Shown piece after piece: positions 44,202 to 53,118 of a stretch of 64,000 bases of DNA. How positions within the stretch are numbered: the stretch's first letter is position 1; each line of letters begins with the position of its first letter. The translations under genes and the position numbers were made by a program. The notes beneath the pieces are model-generated. The model was not told where the DNA came from, searched no databases, and saw nothing but the letters and a program-made list of their open reading frames with translations. Source of the stretch: Cumulibacter sp047975195 (lineage in GTDB: Bacteria; Actinomycetota; Actinomycetes; Mycobacteriales; Antricoccaceae). The stretch lies in NCBI GenBank assembly GCA_047975195.1, contig JBKEDB010000036.1:15538-79537 (forward strand), given 5' to 3'.

Positions 44202-45068
44202 GTGTCCGGCCGTTCCGCGCACCGCCCGTTGGTGTGGTTGCCCGCCGATCGGGCCCGAGCGCTGCGTTTCGTAGCGGCATCGCCATCACCCGGTCGATAC
44301 AGCACCGACTATGCGGATGTGCGCATTACGATGGACGCAGATCGGTCGCACGGCTGGATGATCGAACTCGATGGCGTGCTCGCCTCGTACGTAGCCCTCG
44401 ATGATCCAACACATCTTGAGTTCGAGTACACGCGTTGGATCGCCGACATGCTCGACGAAGTTCGTCCCGAGGAACACCTGGAGTTTGTTCATCTCGGTGG
44501 CGCGGCGTGCTCACTACCGGTGTACCTGGCGACCCGGCGTCCCGGATCTCGACAATTGATTATCGACTTCGATGCTGCATTGATCGACTTGATGCGTACG
44601 CAGTTCGGAATACGGTCATCACGGCGATTCGCCCTGCGCACCGCCGATGCACTCGAGGGCCTACGAGGCCTTCCGGCGGCCTCCGCTGATGTCATCGTGC
44701 GCGATGCTTTCAGCGCCGACCAGACACCCCAGCACCTTCGAGGCGCCGAGTTCGCCCGAGAAGTTGCGCGCGTCCTGCGACCATCGGGAATATATCTGGC
44801 CAATATTGGCGATGGCCCCGGTCTAGCGCTGACGCGCGAGCTCCTCAGACATTCGCGCGAGGCGCTCGCCTTGCGACCGACGGAGACGCACAACGGGCAC
44901 ATGGCGATCATCAGCGATCCGAGCGTGATGCGCGGACGCCGCAAAGGCAACGTTGTCGCCGCACTCAGCCGATCACCGCTACCTCTGCACGGCTGGCAGC
45001 AGGCTGTCCGTCGGGCGAATTTGCCTGCGCGTGTGACACACGGAGAACGACTGTGGCCGTACCTCTAA
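44202..45068 (+). CDS. Spermidine synthase-like SAM-dependent protein
   Basis: The 288-residue protein has a spermidine-synthase-type Rossmann core: FEYTRWIADMLDE, FVHLGGAACSLPVYLA, the acidic IDFDAALIDLMR and VIVRDAFSAD. The usual GGGDG loop is replaced by GGAACS, so real aminopropyl transfer is doubtful. Actinobacterial relatives are annotated as spermidine synthase-like or fused to transporters. GTG 44202 follows GAGG. The true substrate is unknown. Confidence 0.78.
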   Translation: MSGRSAHRPLVWLPADRARALRFVAASPSPGRYSTDYADVRITMDADRSHGWMIELDGVLASYVALDDPTHLEFEYTRWIADMLDEVRPEEHLEFVHLGGAACSLPVYLATRRPGSRQLIIDFDAALIDLMRTQFGIRSSRRFALRTADALEGLRGLPAASADVIVRDAFSADQTPQHLRGAEFAREVARVLRPSGIYLANIGDGPGLALTRELLRHSREALALRPTETHNGHMAIISDPSVMRGRRKGNVVAALSRSPLPLHGWQQAVRRANLPARVTHGERLWPYL

Positions 45069-45112
45069 TTCACGGTTAATAATGGGGCGACGACACCAAG
45101 GAGACAGGACAC

Positions 45113-45565
45113 ATGGCTGGGCCCGACGACAAATTCACAGTCACCCGCACCATCAATGCCCCGCGCGAAACCGTGTGGAGTGCTTGGACCAATGCGCGTT
45201 CGTTGCACATATGGATGCATCCGCGCGGTGTATTCACACCGCCGGAATCGATCAAGTCCGACTTTCGTACCGGAGGCGCCTACGCCTACACCCTCGTCGT
45301 ACCGACCCGGGGGACGTTCCCCACGGCGGGGACTTTCCTGGACATCCAGGAGCCAAGGCGACTCCAGTTCACCTGGGGCAACCCTGAAGACTCCGAGAAG
45401 AATTTTCCAGTGGTGACCGTAGAACTTGAGGCTAGCGGAGACGCCACCGAACTCACCTTCACCCTCGACGGTGTCCGTGATGATCGTGGTCAAGAACGCA
45501 GCCTTTACGAGCTGTGGAACGACGCACTCGATGAACTAGAACGATTCGTTCAACAGTCATCCTAA
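45113..45565 (+). CDS. SRPBCC (AHSA1/START-like) domain protein
   Basis: The 150-residue protein has the AHSA1/SRPBCC fold signatures FTVTRTINAPRETVWSAWTN, FRTGGAYAYTLVVP and LQFTWGNPEDSEKN. Such proteins form a hydrophobic cavity that binds a small ligand or a protein partner. AAGGAG before ATG 45113 is a strong ribosome site. It lies 44 bases after the spermidine synthase-like gene and may be in its operon. Its ligand cannot be inferred. Confidence 0.88.
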   Translation: MAGPDDKFTVTRTINAPRETVWSAWTNARSLHIWMHPRGVFTPPESIKSDFRTGGAYAYTLVVPTRGTFPTAGTFLDIQEPRRLQFTWGNPEDSEKNFPVVTVELEASGDATELTFTLDGVRDDRGQERSLYELWNDALDELERFVQQSS

Positions 45566-45582
45566 TCGTCAACCGAATACGC

Positions 45583-45620
45583 GAGGCCCCGATCCCAGAC
45601 ATCACTGGAATCGGGGCCTC
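45583..45620. terminator. Bidirectional terminator between the SRPBCC gene and nrdJ
   Basis: A 16-base stem (45583-45598 pairing with 45605-45620) with a six-base loop has one mismatch on the plus strand that becomes a G-U pair on the minus strand. It lies between convergent stops at 45565 and 45634. Confidence 0.8.
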
Positions 45621-45633
45621 CTATCACTCTAAC

Positions 45634-48486
45634 CTAGCTACACCCGGAAGTACTTCCACATCCTTCGCACACGTAGCAGGAACCTGCGGGCCGCATCTTC
45701 GTGCCGCAGGACATACACAGTGGCGCATCCGCACCCTTGCCCTGCAGCAGCAGATCCATGAGCTCTGCAGACGAATGCGCGTCGTCAACCGTTGCCGACT
45801 CAGTAGCCTGCTCGACGCGTGGCGCCTCGACAACGACCGAGGCCGACATCGATGAAATCTCAGACGCTTCGTCGTCCGTAGCAGTCTGCACGACCGGCGA
45901 CGAGTAGCTCGCTTCCACCTGAGCAGCGCGCTCGGCGGCTGAGAAAATGCCCAACTCCTCACGCTTATCAGTCGGCAAGTAGTCCAACGCGAGACGCCGG
46001 AAGACATAGTCGACAACCGATGCCGCGATACGAATGTCCGGATCGTCGGTCATACCTGCGGGCTCGAAACGCATGTTCGTGAACTTCCGGACAAACGTCT
46101 CCAGCGGAACGCCGTACTGCAGCGCAATCGAGACCGCTACCGAGAAAGCGTCCATGATCCCGGACAGGGTCGAACCCTGCTTGCCGAGGTTCAGGAACAC
46201 TTCGCCGAGCTCGCTGTCTTCCGGATACGACCCGGCCGTCAGATAGCCCTCGGCGCCGGCGACGCTAAAGGATGTCGTTACGCTCGGTCGCTGCTTCGGC
46301 ATGCGCTTGCGCACCGGGCGCTGCTCGACGGTGACTGCCTCGTTGTCGGCGACGGCATCATCGGACTTCTTCGTCGACAGCGGCTGACCGACCTTGCAGT
46401 TGTCACGGTAGATCGCCAACGCCTTCAAGCCGAGACGCCAACCCTGGTAGTAGATATCCTCGATCTCTTCGACCGTCGCCGACTCCGGCATGTTCACGGT
46501 CTTGGAGATGGCCCCCGATATGAAGGCCTGTGTCGCAGCCATCATCCGTACGTGACCCATCGGCGAAATCGCACGCTCACCGACCGCGCAGTCGAACACA
46601 TCATAGTGCTCGGGCCTCAACCCGGGCGCGTCGATCACGTGGCCGCGTTCGGCGATGTACTCAACGATCGCTTCGGACTGTTCCTGCTGGTACCCGAGCG
46701 TCACCAGGGCCATTGGCACGGTCTGGTTCACGATCTGCATCGAACCACCACCGACCAACTTCTTGAACTTCAGCAGTGAGAAGTCCGGTTCGATGCCCGT
46801 GGTGTCACAATCCATCATGAAGCCGATGGTGCCGGTGGGCGCGATGACCGAGGCCTGCGCATTGCGCCAGCCGTTCTCCTTACCCAGCTCCAAGCAAAGT
46901 TGCCACTGGCGCTCAGCCTCACGCGTCACCGCAGTGTCGGCGGCATGCATGGGCCGCATCGCGTCGTTCGCGGCCGCATGCTTGCGCATTACGCGCGCGT
47001 GGGCATCGGCGTTGCGTGCGTACCCCTCGTACGGCCCAACGATCCCGGCCAACTCGGCCGAGCGACGGTACGCCGTACCCGTCATCAAGGACGTGATCGA
47101 CGCCGCCAGCGCGCGGCCACCATCGCTGTCGTAGCCAAGGCCGTTGCTCATCAACAAGGCGCCCAGGTTGGCGTACCCGATTCCAAGCTGGCGATATGCC
47201 CGCGTGGTGACGCCGATCGGCTCAGTCGGGAAGTCCGCGAAGCAGATAGAAATATCCATCGCGGTAATGATCAACTCGACGGCCTTGACGAACCTCGCTG
47301 AATCAAAGCTGCCGTCGCCCTCACGGAACTTCATCAAGTTCAGCGAGGCCAAATTGCAGGACGAGTTATCCAAAGACATGTATTCCGAGCACGGGTTGGA
47401 TGCCGTGATGCGGCCCGACTCGGGATTGGTGTGCCAGTCGTTGATCGTGGTGTCGTACTGAATGCCGGGATCCGCGCAGGCCCACGCGGCCTCGCTCATC
47501 TTGCGGAACAAAGATTTGGCATCAACGGTCTCGATGACCTCACCTGTCTGCCGGCCGCGCAGCCCGAACTCAGTGCCGGCCTCATATGCCTTCATGAACT
47601 CATCGTTCACCCGCACCGAGTTATTCGCATTCTGATACTGGACCGACACGATGTCTTTGCCGCCGAGGTCCATATCGAACCCCGCGTCGCGCAGCGCACG
47701 GATCTTGCGCTCCTCCTTCATCTTCGTATCGATGAACTCCTCGACGTCGGGATGGTCAACGTCGAGCACGACCATCTTGGCCGCGCGACGGGTTGCGCCG
47801 CCGGACTTGATCGTGCCGGCGCTCGCGTCGGCACCGCGCATGAACGACACCGGTCCGGATGCCTCCCCACCAGAGGACAACAGTTCCTTACTGGATCGGA
47901 TCCGCGACAAGTTCAGACCTGCCCCGGATCCCCCCTTGAAGATGAGTCCCTCCTCGCGATACCAGTTCAAGATCGAGTCCATCGTGTCATCGACCGACAG
48001 GATGAAACAGGCCGACACCTGCTGCGGAGCCGCCGTACCGACGTTGAACCACACGGGCGAGTTGAAGGAGAACACTTGGTGCAACAACATCCAGGTGAGT
48101 TCGTCACCGAAGATTTGCGCGTCAGCCAGGCTCGCGAAGTAGCCGTTGAGTTCGCCGGCCTCGCGGTACTTATTGACTACTCGGTCAATGAGCTGGCGCA
48201 AACTGTGCTCACGGCTATCAGTGCCTACCGCGCCACGAAAATACTTCGTGGTGACGATGTTCGTCGCGTTAATGCTCCACGATTCGGGGAACTCCACACC
48301 GCGCTGTTCGAAGTTGATCGAACCGTCGCGCCAGTTGGTCATCACCACATCACGACGCTGCCAGACGACCTCATCGTAGGGGTGCACCCCCTCGGTGGTG
48401 TAGACCCGCTCGACGTGTAGACCGTCGCGCGGATAACGCGGCTCACTAGGCTCCGTGCTCCGGATGGGCTGGGCGATGTCGGTCAT
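45634..48486 (-). CDS. nrdJ: Class II (adenosylcobalamin-dependent) ribonucleoside-diphosphate reductase NrdJ
   Basis: The 950-residue enzyme makes deoxyribonucleotides using an adenosylcobalamin-derived thiyl radical, so it works with or without oxygen. Features include the N-terminal GLHVERVYTTEG, SACFILSVDDTMDSIL with an active-site Cys, NPCSEYMSLDNSSCNLASLN with the radical Cys, PTGTIGFMMDCDTTGIEP, and the C-terminal zinc-like CMSCGTKM and CEGCG pairs. ATG 48486 fits the family. nrdR lies 89 bases upstream on the same strand. The corrinoid uptake genes at 1-3824 could supply its cofactor. Confidence 0.97.
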   Translation of the reverse strand: MTDIAQPIRSTEPSEPRYPRDGLHVERVYTTEGVHPYDEVVWQRRDVVMTNWRDGSINFEQRGVEFPESWSINATNIVTTKYFRGAVGTDSREHSLRQLIDRVVNKYREAGELNGYFASLADAQIFGDELTWMLLHQVFSFNSPVWFNVGTAAPQQVSACFILSVDDTMDSILNWYREEGLIFKGGSGAGLNLSRIRSSKELLSSGGEASGPVSFMRGADASAGTIKSGGATRRAAKMVVLDVDHPDVEEFIDTKMKEERKIRALRDAGFDMDLGGKDIVSVQYQNANNSVRVNDEFMKAYEAGTEFGLRGRQTGEVIETVDAKSLFRKMSEAAWACADPGIQYDTTINDWHTNPESGRITASNPCSEYMSLDNSSCNLASLNLMKFREGDGSFDSARFVKAVELIITAMDISICFADFPTEPIGVTTRAYRQLGIGYANLGALLMSNGLGYDSDGGRALAASITSLMTGTAYRRSAELAGIVGPYEGYARNADAHARVMRKHAAANDAMRPMHAADTAVTREAERQWQLCLELGKENGWRNAQASVIAPTGTIGFMMDCDTTGIEPDFSLLKFKKLVGGGSMQIVNQTVPMALVTLGYQQEQSEAIVEYIAERGHVIDAPGLRPEHYDVFDCAVGERAISPMGHVRMMAATQAFISGAISKTVNMPESATVEEIEDIYYQGWRLGLKALAIYRDNCKVGQPLSTKKSDDAVADNEAVTVEQRPVRKRMPKQRPSVTTSFSVAGAEGYLTAGSYPEDSELGEVFLNLGKQGSTLSGIMDAFSVAVSIALQYGVPLETFVRKFTNMRFEPAGMTDDPDIRIAASVVDYVFRRLALDYLPTDKREELGIFSAAERAAQVEASYSSPVVQTATDDEASEISSMSASVVVEAPRVEQATESATVDDAHSSAELMDLLLQGKGADAPLCMSCGTKMRPAGSCYVCEGCGSTSGCS

Positions 48487-48575
48487 GATGGCCGGTGTCC
48501 TCTCTCGCGCTGTGGCTGTCAGTGCGCCGTGCTAATGACGTTGGTGGGATAGAAGCGGGTCGGATGACGCGTTGC

Positions 48576-49061
48576 TCACGATGGGATATCTAGGTGTGGC
48601 GACGGCTCGGGCTCGGCGGCCTCGGCGCGCAGCAATTCGATCTCGCGCTCGAAGTCGGCGACGGATTCAAAAGATCGGTAGACGCTGGCGAAGCGCAGGT
48701 ACGCCACCGGATCAAGTTCGCGTAAGGGGCGGAGGATCGCGAGTCCCACCTCGTGGCTCGGGATCTCAGCGGCACCGCTCGAGCGCACGGTCTCTTCCAC
48801 TTGCTGCGCAAGTAGGGCCAAGGCGTCTTCGCTCACCGGACGACCCTGGCACGCCCGGCGGACACCGCGCACGACCTTGTCACGGCTGAACGGCTCACTC
48901 ACGCCACTACGTTTCGTGACTGCCAATACGGTCTCTTCGACAGTGGTGAACCGCCGACTGCATTCCTGACAGGAACGTCGACGACGAATGGACTGACCAT
49001 CGTCGACCTCGCGAGAGTCAACAACTCTCGATTCGGAGCACCTGCAGTACGGGCAGCGCAT
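48576..49061 (-). CDS. nrdR: Transcriptional repressor NrdR
   Basis: The 161-residue regulator has an N-terminal zinc ribbon (MRCPYC with C in RRSCQECSRRFTT) and an ATP-cone domain (VTKRSGVSEPFSRDKVVRG). It senses ATP/dATP and represses ribonucleotide reductase genes. The start at MRCPYC follows the family; the frame extends to 49181 without homology. It is the first gene of nrdR-nrdJ. The upstream region holds an NrdR-box candidate and three DnaA-like sites. Confidence 0.95.
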   Translation of the reverse strand: MRCPYCRCSESRVVDSREVDDGQSIRRRRSCQECSRRFTTVEETVLAVTKRSGVSEPFSRDKVVRGVRRACQGRPVSEDALALLAQQVEETVRSSGAAEIPSHEVGLAILRPLRELDPVAYLRFASVYRSFESVADFEREIELLRAEAAEPEPSPHLDIPS

Positions 49062-49088
49062 GTTGTCCTCCGGCGAGTACGAGCATCT

Positions 49089-49205
49089 TGTGGATTCCCT
49101 GGGCATAACCCGCCGTCCGCCTGTGGACAGTCGGTGGATGACCTGTGAGCATCTCGTGCACAACCTGTGGACGAACCACAATCGTGTAACTACTAGATGT
49201 TGTGG
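49089..49205. promoter_or_regulatory. nrdR upstream region: NrdR-box candidate and three DnaA-like boxes
   Basis: The reverse complement of 49190-49205 reads CCACAACATCTAGTAG, close to the Streptomyces NrdR box as I recall it. A weaker partner, GTGCACAACCTGTGGA, lies at 49156-49171. Three TGTGGA sites in one orientation (49089-49097, 49122-49130, 49166-49174) match the DnaA box TGTGGATAA/TGTGGACAA at seven or eight of nine positions. Confidence 0.5.
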
Positions 49206-49280
49206 TCAAGACTAGGACGGATCACAAGGTGCCGCAACCAGAAACGCGGGTGAATTTCAACGGATGCGTGGGTAGTGATG

Positions 49281-49928
49281 TCAGGATCCGGGAACGACCA
49301 ACACATCGCCGGCTTGTACAACGTCATCGACAGCCAGTCCATTCGCCGCACGGATCGAGTCGACGACGTCACCGACGTCACGGCCATCAGCTACACGCTC
49401 AGCGAGCAGCTCGACAGTCTCCCCACTACGGGCGACGACCTGCGTGGATTCGGCAGGGCGCGCTTGCTCGGCCAGACCGAGCGTCAACGCCGAACACCCC
49501 GCGACCACCCCGACCAGCAGACCGACAATCGTCACTCGCCCACGCAGAGTCAGACTCGGTCGGCGCGGACGAGCACCGTCCCCGCGCACGAGCACAGCAC
49601 CCACCGCGCGCCGATCCCCCACCGGATTCGCCATGCCTCGAGCGCGCCGATCAGCGCACCGAGGGGGCTCGGATACCACCGCCGGCACGATCGGATCCAG
49701 GTGCTCACCGATCAGCCGCCGCACCGCGGCCTGCTCATGGACACGCTCCTGGAACATGCCGAGGTCGGTGCGCGCATCACGCAACGCCGAGGCACCGATG
49801 GTTGAGTGCGACGGCCGCTGGGGCTGGCGGCTCGCGCCCTCCCGCCGGGGCCGACCAAACGGCGTGATCGTCAGGGGCTTTACGCGGCGCGTCGAAGTAC
49901 GCGGGGTCATTGCAGTCGAAGTAGTCAT
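49281..49928 (-). CDS. LysM-domain membrane protein, SOS-linked cell-division suppressor candidate (ChiZ/YneA-like)
   Basis: The protein of about 215 residues has a basic, Pro/Arg-rich cytoplasmic part, one membrane helix (VTIVGLLVGVVAGCSALTLGL) and a C-terminal LysM-like peptidoglycan-binding segment (VVARSGETVELLAERV to AGDVLVVPG). It is divergent from lexA, as Rv2719c (ChiZ) is in M. tuberculosis and yneA is in Bacillus; both delay division during SOS. An SOS box lies 85 bases upstream. ATG 49928 has GAGG nine bases upstream; GTG 49943 is the alternative. The division role is inferred from architecture and place. Confidence 0.82.
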   Translation of the reverse strand: MTTSTAMTPRTSTRRVKPLTITPFGRPRREGASRQPQRPSHSTIGASALRDARTDLGMFQERVHEQAAVRRLIGEHLDPIVPAVVSEPPRCADRRARGMANPVGDRRAVGAVLVRGDGARPRRPSLTLRGRVTIVGLLVGVVAGCSALTLGLAEQARPAESTQVVARSGETVELLAERVADGRDVGDVVDSIRAANGLAVDDVVQAGDVLVVPGS

Positions 49929-50012
49929 GAGCCAAAGCCTCACTTATGCCACCGACAAGTTTTGACGCGAAATCTCGTCGGGACGTCCACGGGAAGACCA
50001 ACCGGTGTTGGG

Positions 50013-50028
50013 CCGAACTGTTGTTCGA
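50013..50028. promoter_or_regulatory. SOS box (LexA site) on the LysM-gene side
   Basis: CCGAAC-TGTT-GTTCGA differs from the actinobacterial SOS palindrome TCGAAC-N4-GTTCGA at one base. It overlaps GTTCGATCGAAC (50023-50034). Confidence 0.8.
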
Positions 50029-50091
50029 TCGAACGTCTGTATCAGTAGGCCTCCATAAAGAGGCGATGTCAAGACGTTTCGGCGTGGCAAC

Positions 50092-50107
50092 TCGAACAAA
50101 TGTTTGA
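50092..50107. promoter_or_regulatory. SOS box (LexA site) on the lexA side
   Basis: TCGAAC-AAAT-GTTTGA matches the SOS palindrome with one change. It overlaps the -35 element of the lexA promoter, so LexA binding should block its own transcription. Confidence 0.85.
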
Positions 50108-50132
50108 ACTGTGATCAAGTAGTTGGCAGAAT
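50104..50132 (+). promoter_or_regulatory. lexA promoter
   Basis: TTGAAC (50104-50109) and CAGAAT (50127-50132) are separated by 17 bases. The -35 is inside the SOS box. The leader to ATG 50190 is about 50 bases and ends with the GAGGAG ribosome site (50177-50182). Confidence 0.7.
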
Positions 50133-50189
50133 GTGAATCGAGACGCCGAGTATTCTGGCGCGACTACAACCGCTCGACGAGGAGCCCCC

Positions 50190-50891
50190 ATGGCCAGCAA
50201 GAAGGATGCGACAGAAGCGCCCAGTGACGGCGACGCCACCGTGCACCATCTCCCCTCCCGCCCCGATGAAGCGTCGCTCACCCCGCGTCAGCACCACATC
50301 ATGGAGGTTATTCGGACCGCCATCACGAACCAGGGTTACCCGCCCAGCGTTCGGGAGATCGGCGAGGCCGTTGGGCTCGCCTCGCCGTCGTCCGTAGCGC
50401 ATCAGTTGCGGCAGTTGCAGGCCAAGGGCTTCCTGCGGCGTGATGCCAATCGGCCGCGCGCGGTCGATGTGCGACCTGCGGAGGAGCAGCATCCGGACGC
50501 TGAGCATGCATTACCCGCCGCGACATACGTTCCGGTCGTCGGACGCATCGCTGCCGGTGGTCCGATCCTCGCCGAGCAAGCCGTCGAGGATGTTTTTCCG
50601 CTCCCCAAGGAACTCGTGGGCGAAGGCACCTTGTTCCTTCTACGAGTCATGGGAGACTCGATGGTCGATGCCGCGATTTGCGACGGGGACTGGGTGGTCG
50701 TGCGCCAGCAGCCCGTGGCCGATCAGGGCGATATCGTCGCCGCGATGATCGACGGAGAAGCCACAGTCAAGACATATCGGCAGCGTGACGGACACATCTG
50801 GTTGATCCCGCACAACCCGGCGTACGAACCGATCGACGGTGACAACGCGACGATCCTCGGTCGAGTTGTATCGGTCCTGCGTCGTATCTGA
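50190..50891 (+). CDS. lexA: SOS repressor LexA
   Basis: The 233-residue repressor has an N-terminal winged helix (LTPRQHHIMEVIRTAI; recognition helix near SPSSVAHQLRQL) and a C-terminal self-cleavage domain. The cleavage site Ala122-Gly123 lies in GRIAAGGP, the nucleophile Ser157 in MGDSMVD, and the base Lys194 in ATVKTY. RecA filaments trigger cleavage and induce the SOS genes. ATG 50190 with GAGGAG was preferred to GTG 50133, which lies before the likely transcription start. An SOS box at the promoter indicates autoregulation. Confidence 0.97.
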   Translation: MASKKDATEAPSDGDATVHHLPSRPDEASLTPRQHHIMEVIRTAITNQGYPPSVREIGEAVGLASPSSVAHQLRQLQAKGFLRRDANRPRAVDVRPAEEQHPDAEHALPAATYVPVVGRIAAGGPILAEQAVEDVFPLPKELVGEGTLFLLRVMGDSMVDAAICDGDWVVVRQQPVADQGDIVAAMIDGEATVKTYRQRDGHIWLIPHNPAYEPIDGDNATILGRVVSVLRRI

Positions 50892-50894
50892 CGC

Positions 50895-51662
50895 TCAGCG
50901 CTCGGCGCGAGCGCGGCGCCGCGGCACGCTCATCGCCGCGGTCGCCCGTTCGCCGAGCGGACTTGCCCAGAACCAACGAACGAACCACAGCAGGATAATT
51001 CCCGCGCAGGTTCCGCCGATCACATCTGAAATCCAGTGGTAGCCCATGATCAGCACCGCGATCGCGCACACGATGGGCGCAACGATGGCGTAGATCGCGA
51101 TGACACGCCGCACGGTGTCGTTCGCGATGTATTCCATGGCGATCCATGCGCCAACCCCGACCAGCACGGTCGCATTCACTTGGTGACCAGACGGGAATGC
51201 CCCACCCGGCGCCGGCGCGGCGTGCAGATAGTCGCCGCTCGGATCGGTGGGAAAGCTGCGATCTAGCCAGGCCTTAATCGGATACACCGTAAGGTACATG
51301 AGCGCCGATGCGCTGAGCACTTGCACGAACGGCGCGTACGTGCGGCGCTGTGCGAAGATCACGCCGCACATCACCAGGATCAACACGAGGTTCGGTCCGC
51401 GCCCACCTGTCTGGCTCAGTACCCACCCGAACGCGTTCAGGAACCCATGATCTTGCATACCCCACGACAGCAGCCAGTCGCTACTCGTCGCGTCGAACTG
51501 ACGCAGCAATCCGTCGAAACGCACATCGAGGAGGACTAGTACCAAGATGACTGCCGCGACGAGGGCGTGCCAGGCCCGCGGGCGATACGCCGCGCGTGGG
51601 CTCGGCCACGCACCGTCCGTATTTCCATACGGTGGCGCTGGGCGGACTGTTGGCGCACTCAC
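50895..51662 (-). CDS. PAP2-family membrane phosphatase
   Basis: The 255-residue integral membrane protein has about six helices and the lipid-phosphate-phosphatase motifs KAWLDRSFP, PSGH in GGAFPSGHQVN, and GYHWISDVIGG with the catalytic His and Asp. It probably dephosphorylates a lipid pyrophosphate such as undecaprenyl pyrophosphate or a phosphatidate at the outer membrane face. It converges with lexA, with three bases between the stops. It starts nine bases after the hflX stop, so cotranscription with hflX is likely. Confidence 0.88.
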   Translation of the reverse strand: MSAPTVRPAPPYGNTDGAWPSPRAAYRPRAWHALVAAVILVLVLLDVRFDGLLRQFDATSSDWLLSWGMQDHGFLNAFGWVLSQTGGRGPNLVLILVMCGVIFAQRRTYAPFVQVLSASALMYLTVYPIKAWLDRSFPTDPSGDYLHAAPAPGGAFPSGHQVNATVLVGVGAWIAMEYIANDTVRRVIAIYAIVAPIVCAIAVLIMGYHWISDVIGGTCAGIILLWFVRWFWASPLGERATAAMSVPRRRARAER

Positions 51663-51671
51663 CAGGCCAGA

Positions 51672-53063
51672 CTACGGTGCGCTGCGTGCGTAAGCTTCAA
51701 CGGCCGAGGCGACGCCGGGATATGCCTTACCGGTAATGGCGGTGCCGTCGGCGAGGTACTCGATCGACTCGATATCGGCGCGATTGTGCAGCATTGTCAC
51801 CAAGTCGCCCCGGTCGTAGGGCACCAGCACATCGATGCTGACTGCCGGTCGCGGGAGCGCACTGTCAATGGTGGCGCGCAGTTCCGCGATCCCGTCGCCA
51901 GTCCGCGCGGAGACCGCGACAGCTCCAGGTAGGTTGCTCAGCAACAGGTCTAGGTCGTTCGGGTCGGCGGCATCAGCTTTGTTGACGACGAGCAACTCAG
52001 GTACGTCACCGGCATCGATGTCGGCGAATACTTCACGCACGGCGCTGATTTGTCCCATCGGATCCGGGTGTGCGCCGTCGACGACGTGCAATACGAGGTC
52101 AGCATCCTCGACCTCTTCGAGCGTTGAGCGGAACGCTTCGACCAATTGATGCGGCAGGGCGCGGACAAACCCGACGGTGTCGGAGATGGTGTATGCACGC
52201 CCATCAGCGGTCTCGGCGCGACGTACCGTCGGATCAAGCGTTGCGAACAGTGCGTCTTCGACCAACACACCGGCGCCGGTCAATCGATTAATCAGCGTCG
52301 ACTTCCCGGCGTTCGTGTACCCGGCGATGACCACTGAGGGGGTTTCGCGCCGTCGACGTGACGAGCGCTTCGTGGTGCGCGCAACCTTCATCGCCGCGAT
52401 CTCGCGACGAAGTTTGGCGATACGCGAATTGATCCGTCGACGATCGAGCTCAATCTTCGTCTCACCTGGTCCGCGCGACCCGATGCCGTCGCCACCGGCG
52501 ACTCGACCACCTGCCTGGCGCGACATCGAGTCGCCCCAGCCGCGAAGTCGCGGCAACAGGTACTGCAACTGCGCGAGTTCGACCTGCGCTTTACCTTCGC
52601 GGCTCTTAGCGTGCTGCGCGAAGATATCCAAAATGAGTGCCGTGCGGTCAATGACCTTAACCTTCACAACGTCCTCGAGCGCACGCCGTTGCGATGGCTG
52701 AAGTTCGCTATCAGCGACGACCGTGTCGGCTCCCGTCGACGCGACGATCGCGGCTAGTTCCTTGGCCTTGCCCGAGCCAATGTAGGTGGCGGGGTCCGGT
52801 TTGGTACGTCGCTGTAAGAGGCCGTCGAGCACCTCAGACCCTGCGGTCTCGGCGAGCGCCGCTAACTCGCGCAACGAATTCTCCGCGTCACGCTGCGTCC
52901 CGAACTGGACCCCGACGAGCACGACGCGCTCCAGTCGGAGCTGTCTGTTCTCGACTTCGGTGACATCTTGTAGTTCTGTGGACAGCCCCACCACACGCCG
53001 CAGCGCGTGTCGATCGGCGAGGTCGAACTGCCCAGGATCATGGTCTGGTAAATGAATCGTCAT
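51672..53063 (-). CDS. hflX: GTPase HflX, ribosome-associated
   Basis: The 463-residue GTPase has an N-terminal HflX domain (GSGKAKELAAIVASTGADTVV), the Gly-rich linker GDGIGSRGPGETKIELDRR, then the G domain with GYTNAGKST, SDTVGFVRALP (G3) and VVNKADAAD (G4). HflX splits stalled or stress-damaged 70S ribosomes. In mycobacteria it affects macrolide tolerance under hypoxia. It is in the dapF-hflX-PAP2 run, as Rv2725c is next to dapF. Confidence 0.95.
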   Translation of the reverse strand: MTIHLPDHDPGQFDLADRHALRRVVGLSTELQDVTEVENRQLRLERVVLVGVQFGTQRDAENSLRELAALAETAGSEVLDGLLQRRTKPDPATYIGSGKAKELAAIVASTGADTVVADSELQPSQRRALEDVVKVKVIDRTALILDIFAQHAKSREGKAQVELAQLQYLLPRLRGWGDSMSRQAGGRVAGGDGIGSRGPGETKIELDRRRINSRIAKLRREIAAMKVARTTKRSSRRRRETPSVVIAGYTNAGKSTLINRLTGAGVLVEDALFATLDPTVRRAETADGRAYTISDTVGFVRALPHQLVEAFRSTLEEVEDADLVLHVVDGAHPDPMGQISAVREVFADIDAGDVPELLVVNKADAADPNDLDLLLSNLPGAVAVSARTGDGIAELRATIDSALPRPAVSIDVLVPYDRGDLVTMLHNRADIESIEYLADGTAITGKAYPGVASAVEAYARSAP

Positions 53064-53118
53064 ACTCGATCCATCGTCCCACTATTGGTCCCGCAACGCA
53101 CGCGAGTTTCCCCCACCG

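Noticed and set aside
45621..45640. Half IdeR iron box (TAACCTA) near the nrdJ stop
   Set aside because: Only one half site is present and it lies at a gene end, not in a promoter.
49936..49958. Second RecA-NDp-like motif, TTGTCGGTGG, upstream of the LysM gene
   Set aside because: The bases at the required -10 position do not fit TANNNT, so only half of the pattern is present.
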